From an uncultured Oscillospiraceae bacterium (GTDB lineage Bacteria; Bacillota; Clostridia; Oscillospirales; Oscillospiraceae), in assembly GCA_900756715.1 (NCBI GenBank), contig CAAELC010000084.1, forward strand, positions 1 to 14,561: a stretch of DNA of 14,561 nucleotides. Direction: 5' to 3'. Below the pieces are notes generated by a model. The model worked only from the letters and a program-made list of their open reading frames with translations. It did no database searches and had not been told where the DNA came from. The stretch's first letter is position 1; every line of letters starts with the position of its first letter. The position numbers were made by a program, and so were the translations under genes. This document shows, one piece after another, positions 1 through 6,990 of the stretch.

Positions 1-747
1 TGTAAAGGACAGACTTCTGTAATAGTATCCCTTTTCCTCCGTACATGCCGGCGCCTGCAAAACCAGCTTCTCGTGGTCCCGGAAAATGTGCCGGTCATCC
101 AGATTGAAATAGTCATATCGCTTTGTTCCCCGCTGCAGGCTGTTGTCAAAGGTGGCATCCAGATGGTATCTCTGCCCATCCACCGTGATAATATTCCAGG
201 CGTGCCGGTATCGGATTCCCTTTTCCGGTGCAGCCTCGCTCAGTGCCACAATGCACGCAAGTCCCACCGCGTCGCACAAAGCCTTCACCGTCTTGGCAAT
301 TCCCTCACATACTCCCACCCCCTGGGTCAGCGGCCCGATAATCTCGTGGGAGTAGGCTTTTTTCAGCTTGTCATAGCGCACATTTTCCAGAATAAAGTCG
401 TGGATGGCTTCTTCCTTCTCCCGCTGGCTTTTCCCCTTCAGTGGTTCTGCCAGCCGCCGCAGCCTTGCCTGCACCGCCTGCTGGTGGGTGCGGATTTTTC
501 CCTTGTCAAACAGATAGTCCGGCAAAAACTCCACATGCTCTGCTCCCGGATAATACCGATAGCTGTACCCCGTCACATAAAACAGCAGCGGCTCATCCAG
601 CTTCAGCCGCAGGTATACCTCCGCCAGCCGTTCCGGTTCCAGCTTTGGAATGCGCACCGCGCTGCTCAGTCCCTCAAATCCGCTTTTTAAACTCTCATAT
701 ACGCACTTTTCCTCCCGGCTCAGTGCGCCGTAATAATACCCCGCCAT
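1..747 (-). CDS. Transglutaminase-like (papain-fold) protein, 3' end missing
   Basis: The reading frame begins at ATG (745-747) and stays open for 249 codons to the window edge, so the C-terminus is missing. A GGAGGGG ribosome-binding site lies about 7 nt upstream. The protein has no signal peptide or membrane segment and is probably cytoplasmic. Residues 105-125 (KSQREKEEAIHDFILENVRY) match the helix that precedes the catalytic core in bacterial transglutaminase-like proteins. The presumed triad follows: Cys147 in GVGVCEGIAK, His182 in RYRHAWNII and Asp197 in YHLDATFDNS. The family fold is known to act as a transamidase or cysteine protease on proteins or peptides; the substrate here is unknown. 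It has its own promoter and a hairpin separates it from the phage genes, so it is probably a host gene. The family call is firm; the biological role is open. Confidence 0.85.
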   Translation of the reverse strand, partial: MAGYYYGALSREEKCVYESLKSGFEGLSSAVRIPKLEPERLAEVYLRLKLDEPLLFYVTGYSYRYYPGAEHVEFLPDYLFDKGKIRTHQQAVQARLRRLAEPLKGKSQREKEEAIHDFILENVRYDKLKKAYSHEIIGPLTQGVGVCEGIAKTVKALCDAVGLACIVALSEAAPEKGIRYRHAWNIITVDGQRYHLDATFDNSLQRGTKRYDYFNLDDRHIFRDHEKLVLQAPACTEEKGYYYRSLSFT

Positions 748-771
748 GTGTTTCCCCTCCGTTCTCTCTTT

Positions 772-799
772 ATTCTACAGGAAAGCTTTTCTCTGTCAA
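772..799 (-). promoter_or_regulatory. Sigma-A promoter of the transglutaminase-like gene
   Basis: On the minus strand a perfect -35 TTGACA (799-794) is followed after 16 nt by TAGAAT (777-772), one mismatch from TATAAT. Transcription would start near 765 and give a leader of about 18 nt containing the GGAGGGG ribosome-binding site. An 11-bp odd palindrome, GGCATTATGCC (813-803), lies just upstream of the -35 box and could be an operator, though this is only suggestive. The promoter shows that the gene can be transcribed independently of the phage cassette. Confidence 0.8.
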
Positions 800-813
800 G
801 GGGGCATAATGCC

Positions 814-846
814 GCTCCCCAAAGCGGTATATCCGCTTTGGGGAGC
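814..846. terminator. Perfect 14-bp inverted repeat between phage cassette and transglutaminase gene
   Basis: GCTCCCCAAAGCGG (814-827) pairs perfectly with CCGCTTTGGGGAGC (833-846) around a 5-nt loop. It lies 41 nt beyond the stop codon of the last phage gene and just before the promoter of the next gene, where a terminator is expected. The T-rich tract (TGCTTTCTTTTCC, 848-860) is on the plus-strand side. On the minus strand, the direction of the phage transcript, the hairpin is followed by GGCATTATGCC and not by a U-run. It may therefore work best against plus-strand transcription, or act as a 3'-end-stabilising hairpin for the phage message. Confidence 0.6.
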
Positions 847-887
847 ATGCTTTCTTTTCCTATGCCGCAGGGCCGATTTCTTTGCTT

Positions 888-1994
888 TTACACGCCCGCA
901 CTCTGTCCATACCGGGAAAACAACCCCGAAACGCCCTTTCTCTGTCCCGGCGTCATTCGGCCGCTGTACTGGCTGACCAGCGCCGCCGCCCGTTCGCTCT
1001 GCCCTGCTTTCAGATAGTTCTCCATAGCCCGCTGCAAGCTTTCCATGGCCACGCTGCTCAGTGACTCCGTTTTTTTCTCCCCGCCGGAAACCGTTCCTGA
1101 GTTTACCCGCGCCCCATCGGAGGCTTTCTGCTCGCTGCTTGCCTTGCTGGTAAAGTGGTTCAGCATCAGCTTGTAGCGGTCATAGTCCTCCTTGCTGCGC
1201 GTCTGCGCCTCCTGCTCTGCTGCGTCATAGGCCTCCTGCCACGCCTTCATCGCATCCTGCCACCGGTCATAGGCCTGCGCTTCCTGCTTCTGCACCATGC
1301 CGTACTGCTGCTCCAGCGCGGCCCCCTCCTGGTCATATCGCTTCCGCGCGTTCTCCTCCAGCTGCGGCATCAGCTCTGCCAGCTGCTGCAAATACCTGCC
1401 GTAGGCCTGCTGTCCTGCCGTCTGCGCATAGGTCGAGCCGAACCCGCCCGTCAGGCCCGCCGCCGCGCCCATGGTGTCCTCCATTGCCTCCCTGCCCCGG
1501 TCGGCATACAGCCGGGCATAGCCCTGATATGCCGCATCCGCCTCCGGGTCATAGGAAAACTCCTTCCGTCCCGCAATCCGGTCATACAGCTCTGCCAGCT
1601 GCTCCTCAAATGCCGAGCGGTACTCTCCCGGCCGCACAGCCCCAAGGCTTTCCCGCATCTGTCGCGCCGCCGTCACCTCGTCCGATGGGGTGTACCCCTG
1701 TTCCAGTCTGTGCAGCGCATCGTATGTCTCGTCAGACACGCCGGAGAGCACCTGTTTTCCGGTGCTTGGGCCTGCTGCGGCAGCCGTCTGCCGGTTCAGG
1801 TGTCCCCATGTCTCATCTCCTACCACGCCGTCCACCCGCAGTCCGTTCTTTTTCTGATAGTCCACCACCGCGTTGTAGGTCTTGTTTCCGAACACTCCGT
1901 CCACATCCAGCCCGTAGCCGCTGCCGTTCAGCTTCTCCTGCAAGGACTTCACCACCTCGCCGTTGTCACCCCGCCATAACTTTGTGTTTGCCAT
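888..1994 (-). CDS. Phage peptidoglycan-binding coiled-coil protein (possible ejection/internal virion protein)
   Basis: This 368-aa protein is the last gene of the virion cassette. AAGGAGG lies 7 nt before the ATG, and the gap to the upstream tail fibre gene is 12 nt. Residues about 5-64 form a PG_binding_1 domain (LWRGDNGEVVKSLQEKLN, then VDGVFGNKT and VDGVVGDETW), the fold used to hold cell-wall peptidoglycan. A Gly/Ala segment (GGFGSTYAQTAGQQAYGRYL) and a long Gln/Glu/Ala-rich coiled coil at about 190-285 follow. The C-terminal 60 residues (SLSSVAMESLQRAMENYL onward) look like a separate small helical domain. No lytic catalytic domain is visible, so it is not an endolysin by itself. In a short-tailed particle such a protein could be carried in the head or tail and reach the cell wall at infection; that role is inferred from context. 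A tail-tip wall-binding protein is the main alternative. Confidence 0.75.
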   Translation of the reverse strand: MANTKLWRGDNGEVVKSLQEKLNGSGYGLDVDGVFGNKTYNAVVDYQKKNGLRVDGVVGDETWGHLNRQTAAAAGPSTGKQVLSGVSDETYDALHRLEQGYTPSDEVTAARQMRESLGAVRPGEYRSAFEEQLAELYDRIAGRKEFSYDPEADAAYQGYARLYADRGREAMEDTMGAAAGLTGGFGSTYAQTAGQQAYGRYLQQLAELMPQLEENARKRYDQEGAALEQQYGMVQKQEAQAYDRWQDAMKAWQEAYDAAEQEAQTRSKEDYDRYKLMLNHFTSKASSEQKASDGARVNSGTVSGGEKKTESLSSVAMESLQRAMENYLKAGQSERAAALVSQYSGRMTPGQRKGVSGLFSRYGQSAGV

Positions 1995-2006
1995 TTTTCT
2001 TCCTCC

Positions 2007-3854
2007 TTATGCCGTCCGCTGCCACATGTAAACCGCCAGATACGGCGGCAGGTTGTTGTGTGGCTGATTGTGGTCATCACTGATTACCTCGCCCGCAACA
2101 AGTTGTCCGCCCCAAGAGACACTTGGCTTTGCATAGCCGCCGGACATGTCAGCCCTTATGATAGAGCTGTAGGGGTCTTCGCTGCCGCCGGGCGCATAAC
2201 AGTTCTGCGTGTAGGCTCTGCTTGTATTTCCCCGTTGTCTCACCCAATGCTCATGGTTTGGTATTTCATCGACGGTCAGCGTGTGCCGCGCCTCGCCGCC
2301 GGTGCTTCCTGCCGCATATTCACTCCCTGCGCCGATCAGAAACCGCCCTTCCAAACGCTTCCACTCTCCGCCAAACAGCGTTTGCGGCGATGCAGCGTTT
2401 GCCGACAGGTAAATGCTCCCCACCGGGTACATCAGATCCGCCAGCCGCTTTCCTCTGATCTTCACATCCCAGTCTGCGGCCACCTCCAGCAATCCGTCCT
2501 CCTCAGCCATTTTGCCGAAGGCCGCGCCCTTTCCTCCTTCTCTCAGGTGAAAGGCCACCGTCTCTGTGGGAATCAGCGCCTCATAAGAGGCCGTGTTTCC
2601 CAGTGTGTCCGTGGCCACCAGCTTTGCCCAATAGGAGGCCGAGGTCAGTATCTTTGCCCCGCCGGATACCAGTGCCGTCGCACCGCTTTCCATTTCCACG
2701 CCGCTGCCGTAGCTGCCGCCCGCGCTTTTCCAGTATCCCCGCAGGGTGCATTGATTCTTTCCGCCCACCGGGGACCACCGCACGCCCGCCCGGCCTGCAA
2801 TGCACTCTCCCGTGTCCGCCTTTTCGCCGCTTTCCGCCGCGCGCCACAGCGCTGCTCCTGTCAGGCACGGCGGCGCATACTCCTGCAGCGTCACCTCCAT
2901 GTCCTGGCTGGCCGTCATCCCCCGGCTGTCGCGCACCACGCACCGCACCGTTACCTTTGTTCCCGTCAGCACCTCCGTCCGATACGGCGGCTGCGCCGCC
3001 GTCTGGCCCAGCCACTGCACCTCATACCTCTGGATCTGTGCACCGTAGCGGCATGTGATTTTTTCCGGATCAAAAGTCACCTTTGCCCGGGAATAGCCCT
3101 GTATATAGGCATCTATCCCCTCTGCCCGCGTTCCGCTGTTGTCGTGGCTTACCGTGGCCCATCCCGCCTGTATGCCGGGTCTTGTCCGCTCGTTCTCAGG
3201 GATCATCAGCTGCACGCTGCACTCTCGCGTCCCCACATAGCTGTCTCCGTTGTAGGTCACGCACCGCAGCCCCACCTCCAGCATGTTTCCGTCCGTTCGG
3301 GCTCTGGCATATTCCATATCCGGCGTCCAGCTCAGTCCTGTCTCCACACCCTGTGCCAGCAGCTGCCAGCCGGTTCCAAGGCTTGCGTACAGACTGTGGG
3401 TAAAGGCACTGCTGCGCCGGCTGACCGTGATGAGCACCTCCTGCCCCAGCACACCACCCGGGGCCGTCACCTCCGACGCTCTCGGAATCGTCGGCAGCGC
3501 CGCATACCCTGCCGCCGTCAGGCTGTAGGGGGTATACTGACTTTCGAATCCGCAGCACCATTCCCCGCTCAGATACACGCTGGCGCTTCCGTCCTCATCA
3601 TGCTGCACCGTGATGCTTCTGCTGCCCAGCGTATACCAGCCTGTGGCGGAGTAGTAGTAGGGGGACCATACCTTTTCACCCTGCAAAATATAGTAGGCCT
3701 CCTGCGGTGTCTCGTTCTGGGAATAGCCCGTCCCGTCATACACGCTCAGGGTCAGGCGCACCGTGCTGGTGTTGCTTGCGGCGCTCTGTCCCGTCACCTC
3801 GTAATCAAGCCGCAGCTGCCAGCCGTTGGCTCCGCTGCCCGTTATGGTTCCCAT
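2007..3854 (-). CDS. Tail fibre / receptor-binding protein (DUF859-like N-terminus, collar-type C-terminal tip)
   Basis: This 615-aa protein starts 3 nt after the upstream stop, and its GGAGG site overlaps the end of that gene. The N-terminus (GWQLRLDYEVTGQS, SNTSTVRLTLSVYDGTGYS) resembles the DUF859 phage structural family, with Ig-like beta-rich segments running to about residue 450. The C-terminal domain (475-615) is a typical fibre tip: YPVGSIYLS, LFGGEWKRLEGRFLIGAG, GGEARHTLTVDEIPNHEH and a final NNLPPYLAVYMWQRTA. The HxH (NHEH) resembles the metal-binding histidines of trimeric fibre tips. The likely role is recognition of the host surface. It lies downstream of the nozzle and coiled-coil genes, where fibres are expected. 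The C-terminal assignment is strong; the N-terminal family assignment rests on motif resemblance. Confidence 0.85.
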   Translation of the reverse strand: MGTITGSGANGWQLRLDYEVTGQSAASNTSTVRLTLSVYDGTGYSQNETPQEAYYILQGEKVWSPYYYSATGWYTLGSRSITVQHDEDGSASVYLSGEWCCGFESQYTPYSLTAAGYAALPTIPRASEVTAPGGVLGQEVLITVSRRSSAFTHSLYASLGTGWQLLAQGVETGLSWTPDMEYARARTDGNMLEVGLRCVTYNGDSYVGTRECSVQLMIPENERTRPGIQAGWATVSHDNSGTRAEGIDAYIQGYSRAKVTFDPEKITCRYGAQIQRYEVQWLGQTAAQPPYRTEVLTGTKVTVRCVVRDSRGMTASQDMEVTLQEYAPPCLTGAALWRAAESGEKADTGECIAGRAGVRWSPVGGKNQCTLRGYWKSAGGSYGSGVEMESGATALVSGGAKILTSASYWAKLVATDTLGNTASYEALIPTETVAFHLREGGKGAAFGKMAEEDGLLEVAADWDVKIRGKRLADLMYPVGSIYLSANAASPQTLFGGEWKRLEGRFLIGAGSEYAAGSTGGEARHTLTVDEIPNHEHWVRQRGNTSRAYTQNCYAPGGSEDPYSSIIRADMSGGYAKPSVSWGGQLVAGEVISDDHNQPHNNLPPYLAVYMWQRTA

Positions 3855-3857
3855 CGC

Positions 3858-4622
3858 TCACCCTCCGATCCACTTGCATTTCACGCCGCCCAGAAAACTC
3901 ACATCCCACGTACCGCCTCCCCGGACGCGGTCCGTGTTGATTACCGCCACCGTCAGCGCTCCGTTGGAGAAATAGGCCGCCTCCTGTCCCCCGATGTAAA
4001 ACGACAGCCGTTCCGTGGTCCACACGCTCATGTTGCTTCTCGTGTCGATTTCGTCAAACACGCCCCGTTCCGTCTCCACGCCGGTGGCAGTGGTCTTAAT
4101 ATCCTGTCCGATGGCAATGCCAATCACCGGTGTCGTCCCCTCATAGCGAACGATTCCCTGCCGGATATATCCCTCCACCTCTGTGCGATACTGCTCCAGT
4201 GCCAGCGCCGTCTGCTCCGCGTCATTTTGCAGCCGGGCCAGGAACTTATAGTATTGGCTCACGCCCTCCGGGTCTGCCGCCAGCTGGCTGTTCAGCTCCT
4301 GCAGATAGGTCCCGAACTGGGAGGCCGCAACAAAGCTGCCCCGCAGCCGCACCTCCAGCCGCTCCATCTCCTGGCGCACCGTCTCCGCCGTTTTCACAAT
4401 CAGGCTTTTCAGCTGTGCCGTCTGTTTCTCTCTGGCAGCCGCCTCTGCCCTGTCGGCCGCTCCCGCCGCAGCCACTGTTCCCCCTTCCGCGCCACCGGAG
4501 GCTTCCAGCTGGCTCATAGATGCGTTCAGCAAACCTGCCAGCTGAAACAGATATGCATACTGCTGCCGCACCTGCTCCTGCAGCGGCCCCACCGGGCTTT
4601 TCGGCACAGGAAACACGCTCAT
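3858..4622 (-). CDS. Phage tail-proximal protein: helical N-terminus, beta-rich C-terminal domain
   Basis: This 254-aa protein has its ATG overlapping the stop of the nozzle-like gene (ATGA, 4619-4622), which suggests translational coupling. Residues 1-155 are mostly helical, Gln/Glu/Ala-rich and probably coiled coil. Residues 163-254 form a compact beta domain (PVIGIAIGQDIKT, FDEIDTRSNMSVWTTERLSF, EAAYFSNGALTVAVI, GGVKCKWIGG). A similar end (a yFsN..L motif and a terminal kWiG) is familiar from the C-termini of siphophage minor tail/endopeptidase proteins. Here the usual large upstream part is replaced by a short coiled coil. It probably links the tail nozzle to the fibre; this is inference from gene order and shape. 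No enzymatic motif is visible. Confidence 0.65.
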   Translation of the reverse strand: MSVFPVPKSPVGPLQEQVRQQYAYLFQLAGLLNASMSQLEASGGAEGGTVAAAGAADRAEAAAREKQTAQLKSLIVKTAETVRQEMERLEVRLRGSFVAASQFGTYLQELNSQLAADPEGVSQYYKFLARLQNDAEQTALALEQYRTEVEGYIRQGIVRYEGTTPVIGIAIGQDIKTTATGVETERGVFDEIDTRSNMSVWTTERLSFYIGGQEAAYFSNGALTVAVINTDRVRGGGTWDVSFLGGVKCKWIGG

Positions 4623-6337
4623 GGCCCGTCACTTCCCTTCTCATACACCGCCGTCAGGCTCACCAGCCGGCATCCGCCCCGGCCCGAAAGCCGCAGCCGC
4701 AGGGTGCGGCATCTGTGGGGCCGCAGCAGGAAGACGCACTCCCGGCCCGAGCCCTCGGCAAACGCCGTCTGCTCCTGCCATGTGGCCCCGCCGTCATAGC
4801 TGACCTCTGCCGTCGTCCGGCTTCCCTCCTCCGGGCTCAGATATACCATCAGCCGCATCAGCCGCTTGTGCTCCGCCGTCTCCATGCCAAGCTCTCCCGT
4901 CACCGCCTCCCAGCAAACCGCTGCTTCTTCGGTGCCGCTTGTTCCGTTCATACTCAGAAGCTGTCCCTCCTCCGTCAGGCAGAACAGATCCTCCTCCACA
5001 TCGGCAAAGCCCACCGCCTTCGTTCCATCCTCCCGGTGCCACAGGTTTCTTCTCGTGTCATATACCAGAAGCGAATGCTCTCCCGTCTCGTCCACCGCCG
5101 AAAGATAGTATTTGCCTTCCCGGCTTCCTGCCACGCCGTCTTTGTAGCGTTTCGTTCCCAGCGGCTGTGACACCACCCGCGGCAAGCTCCCGTCAAAGGC
5201 CTCCACGCCGCTTCCGGACAGATAGTACAGTGTCCCCTCCACTGTCTGAATGCTCCTGTGGCAGCCCTTTCGGACGCCGCTGCATTCCACCGTCACAATC
5301 TGGTGCCCGCCGTTGCTGGCTGCATACACCCGCTCCATGCATTGTTCCTTGAAAAAGATTGGATTTCCCAGAAAGGATGCCGCCCCCGTAAACACCCCGT
5401 CCGAGCCTCGCACGGCGGCATAGCTGTCCGTACTCAGGCCCTGATAGCAGTTCCAGTTTCTGAAATCCCCCAGCTTGCTTGCATAGATTTCGTTCACCGC
5501 CCTGCCCTTCACCATGCCGTACTTGCATCCCCACAGCCGGTTGCCGCTCTGCACCACAAAATCCATCTCCGGCACCAGCCGCGCCGCCGTCACCGGTTCC
5601 GTCTGGGTCGTGCTGCCTGATACCGTCCCCGGAAACACGATAAAGTCCTCGCCCGCCGCCGTCAGAACCGTCTGTCCGTTCAGTCTCTCCTCCGTCAGGC
5701 CCTCCACCGTAATGCCGTCTCCGGCCTGAAAGCCTCGTCCCAGCCCGGTAGCCGTCAGCTTCACGCAGATGTTTTCCGCCGCCTGCCACACCTGCTGGCT
5801 CAACTGCCGCAGCACCGGCTCCGCCGCCGAAACATCCATCCACAGCGTGCCGTTCTCCGCTTCCTCCGGTGCCTCCGTTCCCGTCACAAAGCTGCCCAGC
5901 GCGCCGCCGTCCCGGTCACACAGGCCCACCGATACGCCGCCTGCCGCCTGTCGGCGGTTTTCCAGTGTTCCCCAGTCCGACAGGTCCTGGGTGTTCACAT
6001 ACACTCCGTCCGGAAATACGATTCCGTAGGTGCCCATGCTCACCATCTGCTTTTCGCCGTCCGTAAGCACCAGTCCGGTCACCTTTGTTCCTCCCACATA
6101 CAGCGCCGTTCCGTCCACCCATAGCAGTGTGTCCTTGCCCAGCAGGCCATTGGGTTTTTCCACCGTGGCCGCCACAGCCCGCCGTTTGCGCACCTCCAGC
6201 GCCGGGTATCCGTCCGAACACAGATTCTCCATTTCCCAGAAGCCGCCCGGCTCCGCCTGTTCCCGTCTGTCAAGGCCCGGAAACGCCTTCACCGTCACCC
6301 GCTGCTGGCGCAGCGTTTTCATGGTGGGATAGTACAT
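4619..6337 (-). CDS. Nozzle/stabilisation-like tail protein
   Basis: This 572-aa protein starts 15 nt after the adaptor gene, with GGAGGG upstream of its ATG. The N-terminal motif (residues 18-53: AFPGLDRREQAEPGGFWEME, then NLCSDGYPALEVRKRR) resembles the opening of short-tailed phage nozzle or stabilisation proteins, which have a Gly-Leu/Ile-Asn/Asp start followed by an 'N..sdgYP.L..R' signature. The rest is rich in short beta strands (LLWVDGTALYVGGTKV, NRLWGCKYGMVKGRAVNEIY, GTLYYLSGSGVEAFDGSLP), consistent with a beta-propeller. The last 100 residues form a beta sandwich (AEVSYDGGATWQEQTAF). By analogy with T7 gp12 and P22 gp10 it would extend the adaptor ring into a short tail tube. The homology is inferred from motif and position and was not tested by a profile search. 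Confidence 0.65.
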   Translation of the reverse strand: MYYPTMKTLRQQRVTVKAFPGLDRREQAEPGGFWEMENLCSDGYPALEVRKRRAVAATVEKPNGLLGKDTLLWVDGTALYVGGTKVTGLVLTDGEKQMVSMGTYGIVFPDGVYVNTQDLSDWGTLENRRQAAGGVSVGLCDRDGGALGSFVTGTEAPEEAENGTLWMDVSAAEPVLRQLSQQVWQAAENICVKLTATGLGRGFQAGDGITVEGLTEERLNGQTVLTAAGEDFIVFPGTVSGSTTQTEPVTAARLVPEMDFVVQSGNRLWGCKYGMVKGRAVNEIYASKLGDFRNWNCYQGLSTDSYAAVRGSDGVFTGAASFLGNPIFFKEQCMERVYAASNGGHQIVTVECSGVRKGCHRSIQTVEGTLYYLSGSGVEAFDGSLPRVVSQPLGTKRYKDGVAGSREGKYYLSAVDETGEHSLLVYDTRRNLWHREDGTKAVGFADVEEDLFCLTEEGQLLSMNGTSGTEEAAVCWEAVTGELGMETAEHKRLMRLMVYLSPEEGSRTTAEVSYDGGATWQEQTAFAEGSGRECVFLLRPHRCRTLRLRLSGRGGCRLVSLTAVYEKGSDGP

Positions 6338-6352
6338 TTCTCCGTCCCTCCT

Positions 6353-6721
6353 TCACCGCAGCCGCAGCGCCCTGACCCGTTCCGCCGGCATTCTGCCGCG
6401 GCATTGACTGTCCCGAAAGGCCGTCTGTGTCCTGTTAAACAGGCTCACGGCATTGTTGCAGCGGGTCATCTCTCCGTTTGCATAGTGGATCTGCGCCTCC
6501 AGATAGTACCGGTACAGCGCCTCATACCCCTCCTGTGCCAGCAGCTCCGTGTCCTCCATCATCTCCCCGGCGTCGGCCTGTCCCAACAGGGGCCGCAGCA
6601 CATCGTCCACCACGCTCCGCTCCGCTTCCCGCAGCCACCGCAGCTTTTCCTCCCGGCTGTACACATTGGGCACCATTGCGTCCACCCGGTCGATCATCTG
6701 TCCCGCCGTCACCTTGCCCAT
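6353..6721 (-). CDS. Head-tail adaptor-like protein
   Basis: This 122-aa protein is preceded by AAAGGAG about 7 nt before its ATG and lies 15 nt from both neighbours. It is nearly all helical. Recognisable phage signatures are VPNVYSREEKLRWLREAE (residues 17-34), YYLEAQIHYANGEMTRCNNA (72-91) and a final FRDSQCRGRMP. This pattern occurs in small connector proteins encoded just after the capsid gene in many Gram-positive phages, comparable in position to P22 gp4 or T7 gp11, which dock on the portal after packaging. The adjoining nozzle-like gene supports this. No catalytic residues are seen. The role is inferred from position and motif and the exact protein family was not tested. Confidence 0.65.
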   Translation of the reverse strand: MGKVTAGQMIDRVDAMVPNVYSREEKLRWLREAERSVVDDVLRPLLGQADAGEMMEDTELLAQEGYEALYRYYLEAQIHYANGEMTRCNNAVSLFNRTQTAFRDSQCRGRMPAERVRALRLR

Positions 6722-6736
6722 GGCCCCGCTCCTTTC

Positions 6737-6937
6737 TCATTCCGCCATTTTTTCCACATAGCGCCGCGCATCTTCCTCCATCATCCGCGCGTTTTCCAGC
6801 ACCTCTGCCACATAGTCCGGCGCCTTCACCTCCACGCCCTTCATGATTTTAAAGCTTCGCCCGTTCACGGACACAATCACAAAGTTTTCCTCGTTCTTTC
6901 TCCCTCTGGGGATCAGTACCTTCACCGTTTTTCCCAT
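6737..6937 (-). CDS. Small phage protein of unknown function
   Basis: A 66-aa protein starting at MGKTVKVLIP. This start is preferred to the in-frame ATG at 7030 because that one lies inside the capsid gene and would read through the intergenic hairpin as Gly/Arg-rich residues, while GGGAG lies 5 nt before 6937. Residues 12-36 (RKNEENFVIVSVNGRSFKIM) form a short beta region, followed by an amphipathic helix (VEVKAPDYVAEVLENA) and an acidic tail. Similar small proteins with a 'VsVNGrsykI..G..v.vPd.iAevL' pattern commonly follow capsid genes in Clostridia and Bacilli phages; their function is not known to me. A minor head or decoration protein is possible. Confidence 0.7.
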   Translation of the reverse strand: MGKTVKVLIPRGRKNEENFVIVSVNGRSFKIMKGVEVKAPDYVAEVLENARMMEEDARRYVEKMAE

Positions 6938-6957
6938 CTTCTCTCCCTTTCTCCGCC

Positions 6958-6985
6958 GGTGGGGAGGGCCTCCGCCCTCCCCACC
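6958..6985. repeat. Perfect 12-bp hairpin after the major capsid gene
   Basis: GGTGGGGAGGGC (6958-6969) pairs exactly with GCCCTCCCCACC (6974-6985) around a 4-nt loop. It lies 5 nt beyond the capsid stop codon and ahead of the next gene's ribosome-binding site. The T5 run (6987-6991) is on the plus-strand side, so it has intrinsic-terminator shape only for antisense transcription. In the minus (sense) direction the hairpin is preceded by A-rich sequence and followed by GGCGGAG. There it more plausibly protects the 3' end of a capsid message or slows read-through, giving more capsid than tail product. Confidence 0.65.
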
Positions 6986-6990
6986 CTTTT

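Noticed and set aside
2058..4799. 913-codon plus-strand open frame opposite the tail genes
   Set aside because: Same codon-bias shadow; no recognisable motif, and the opposite strand has a tail fibre with conserved domains.
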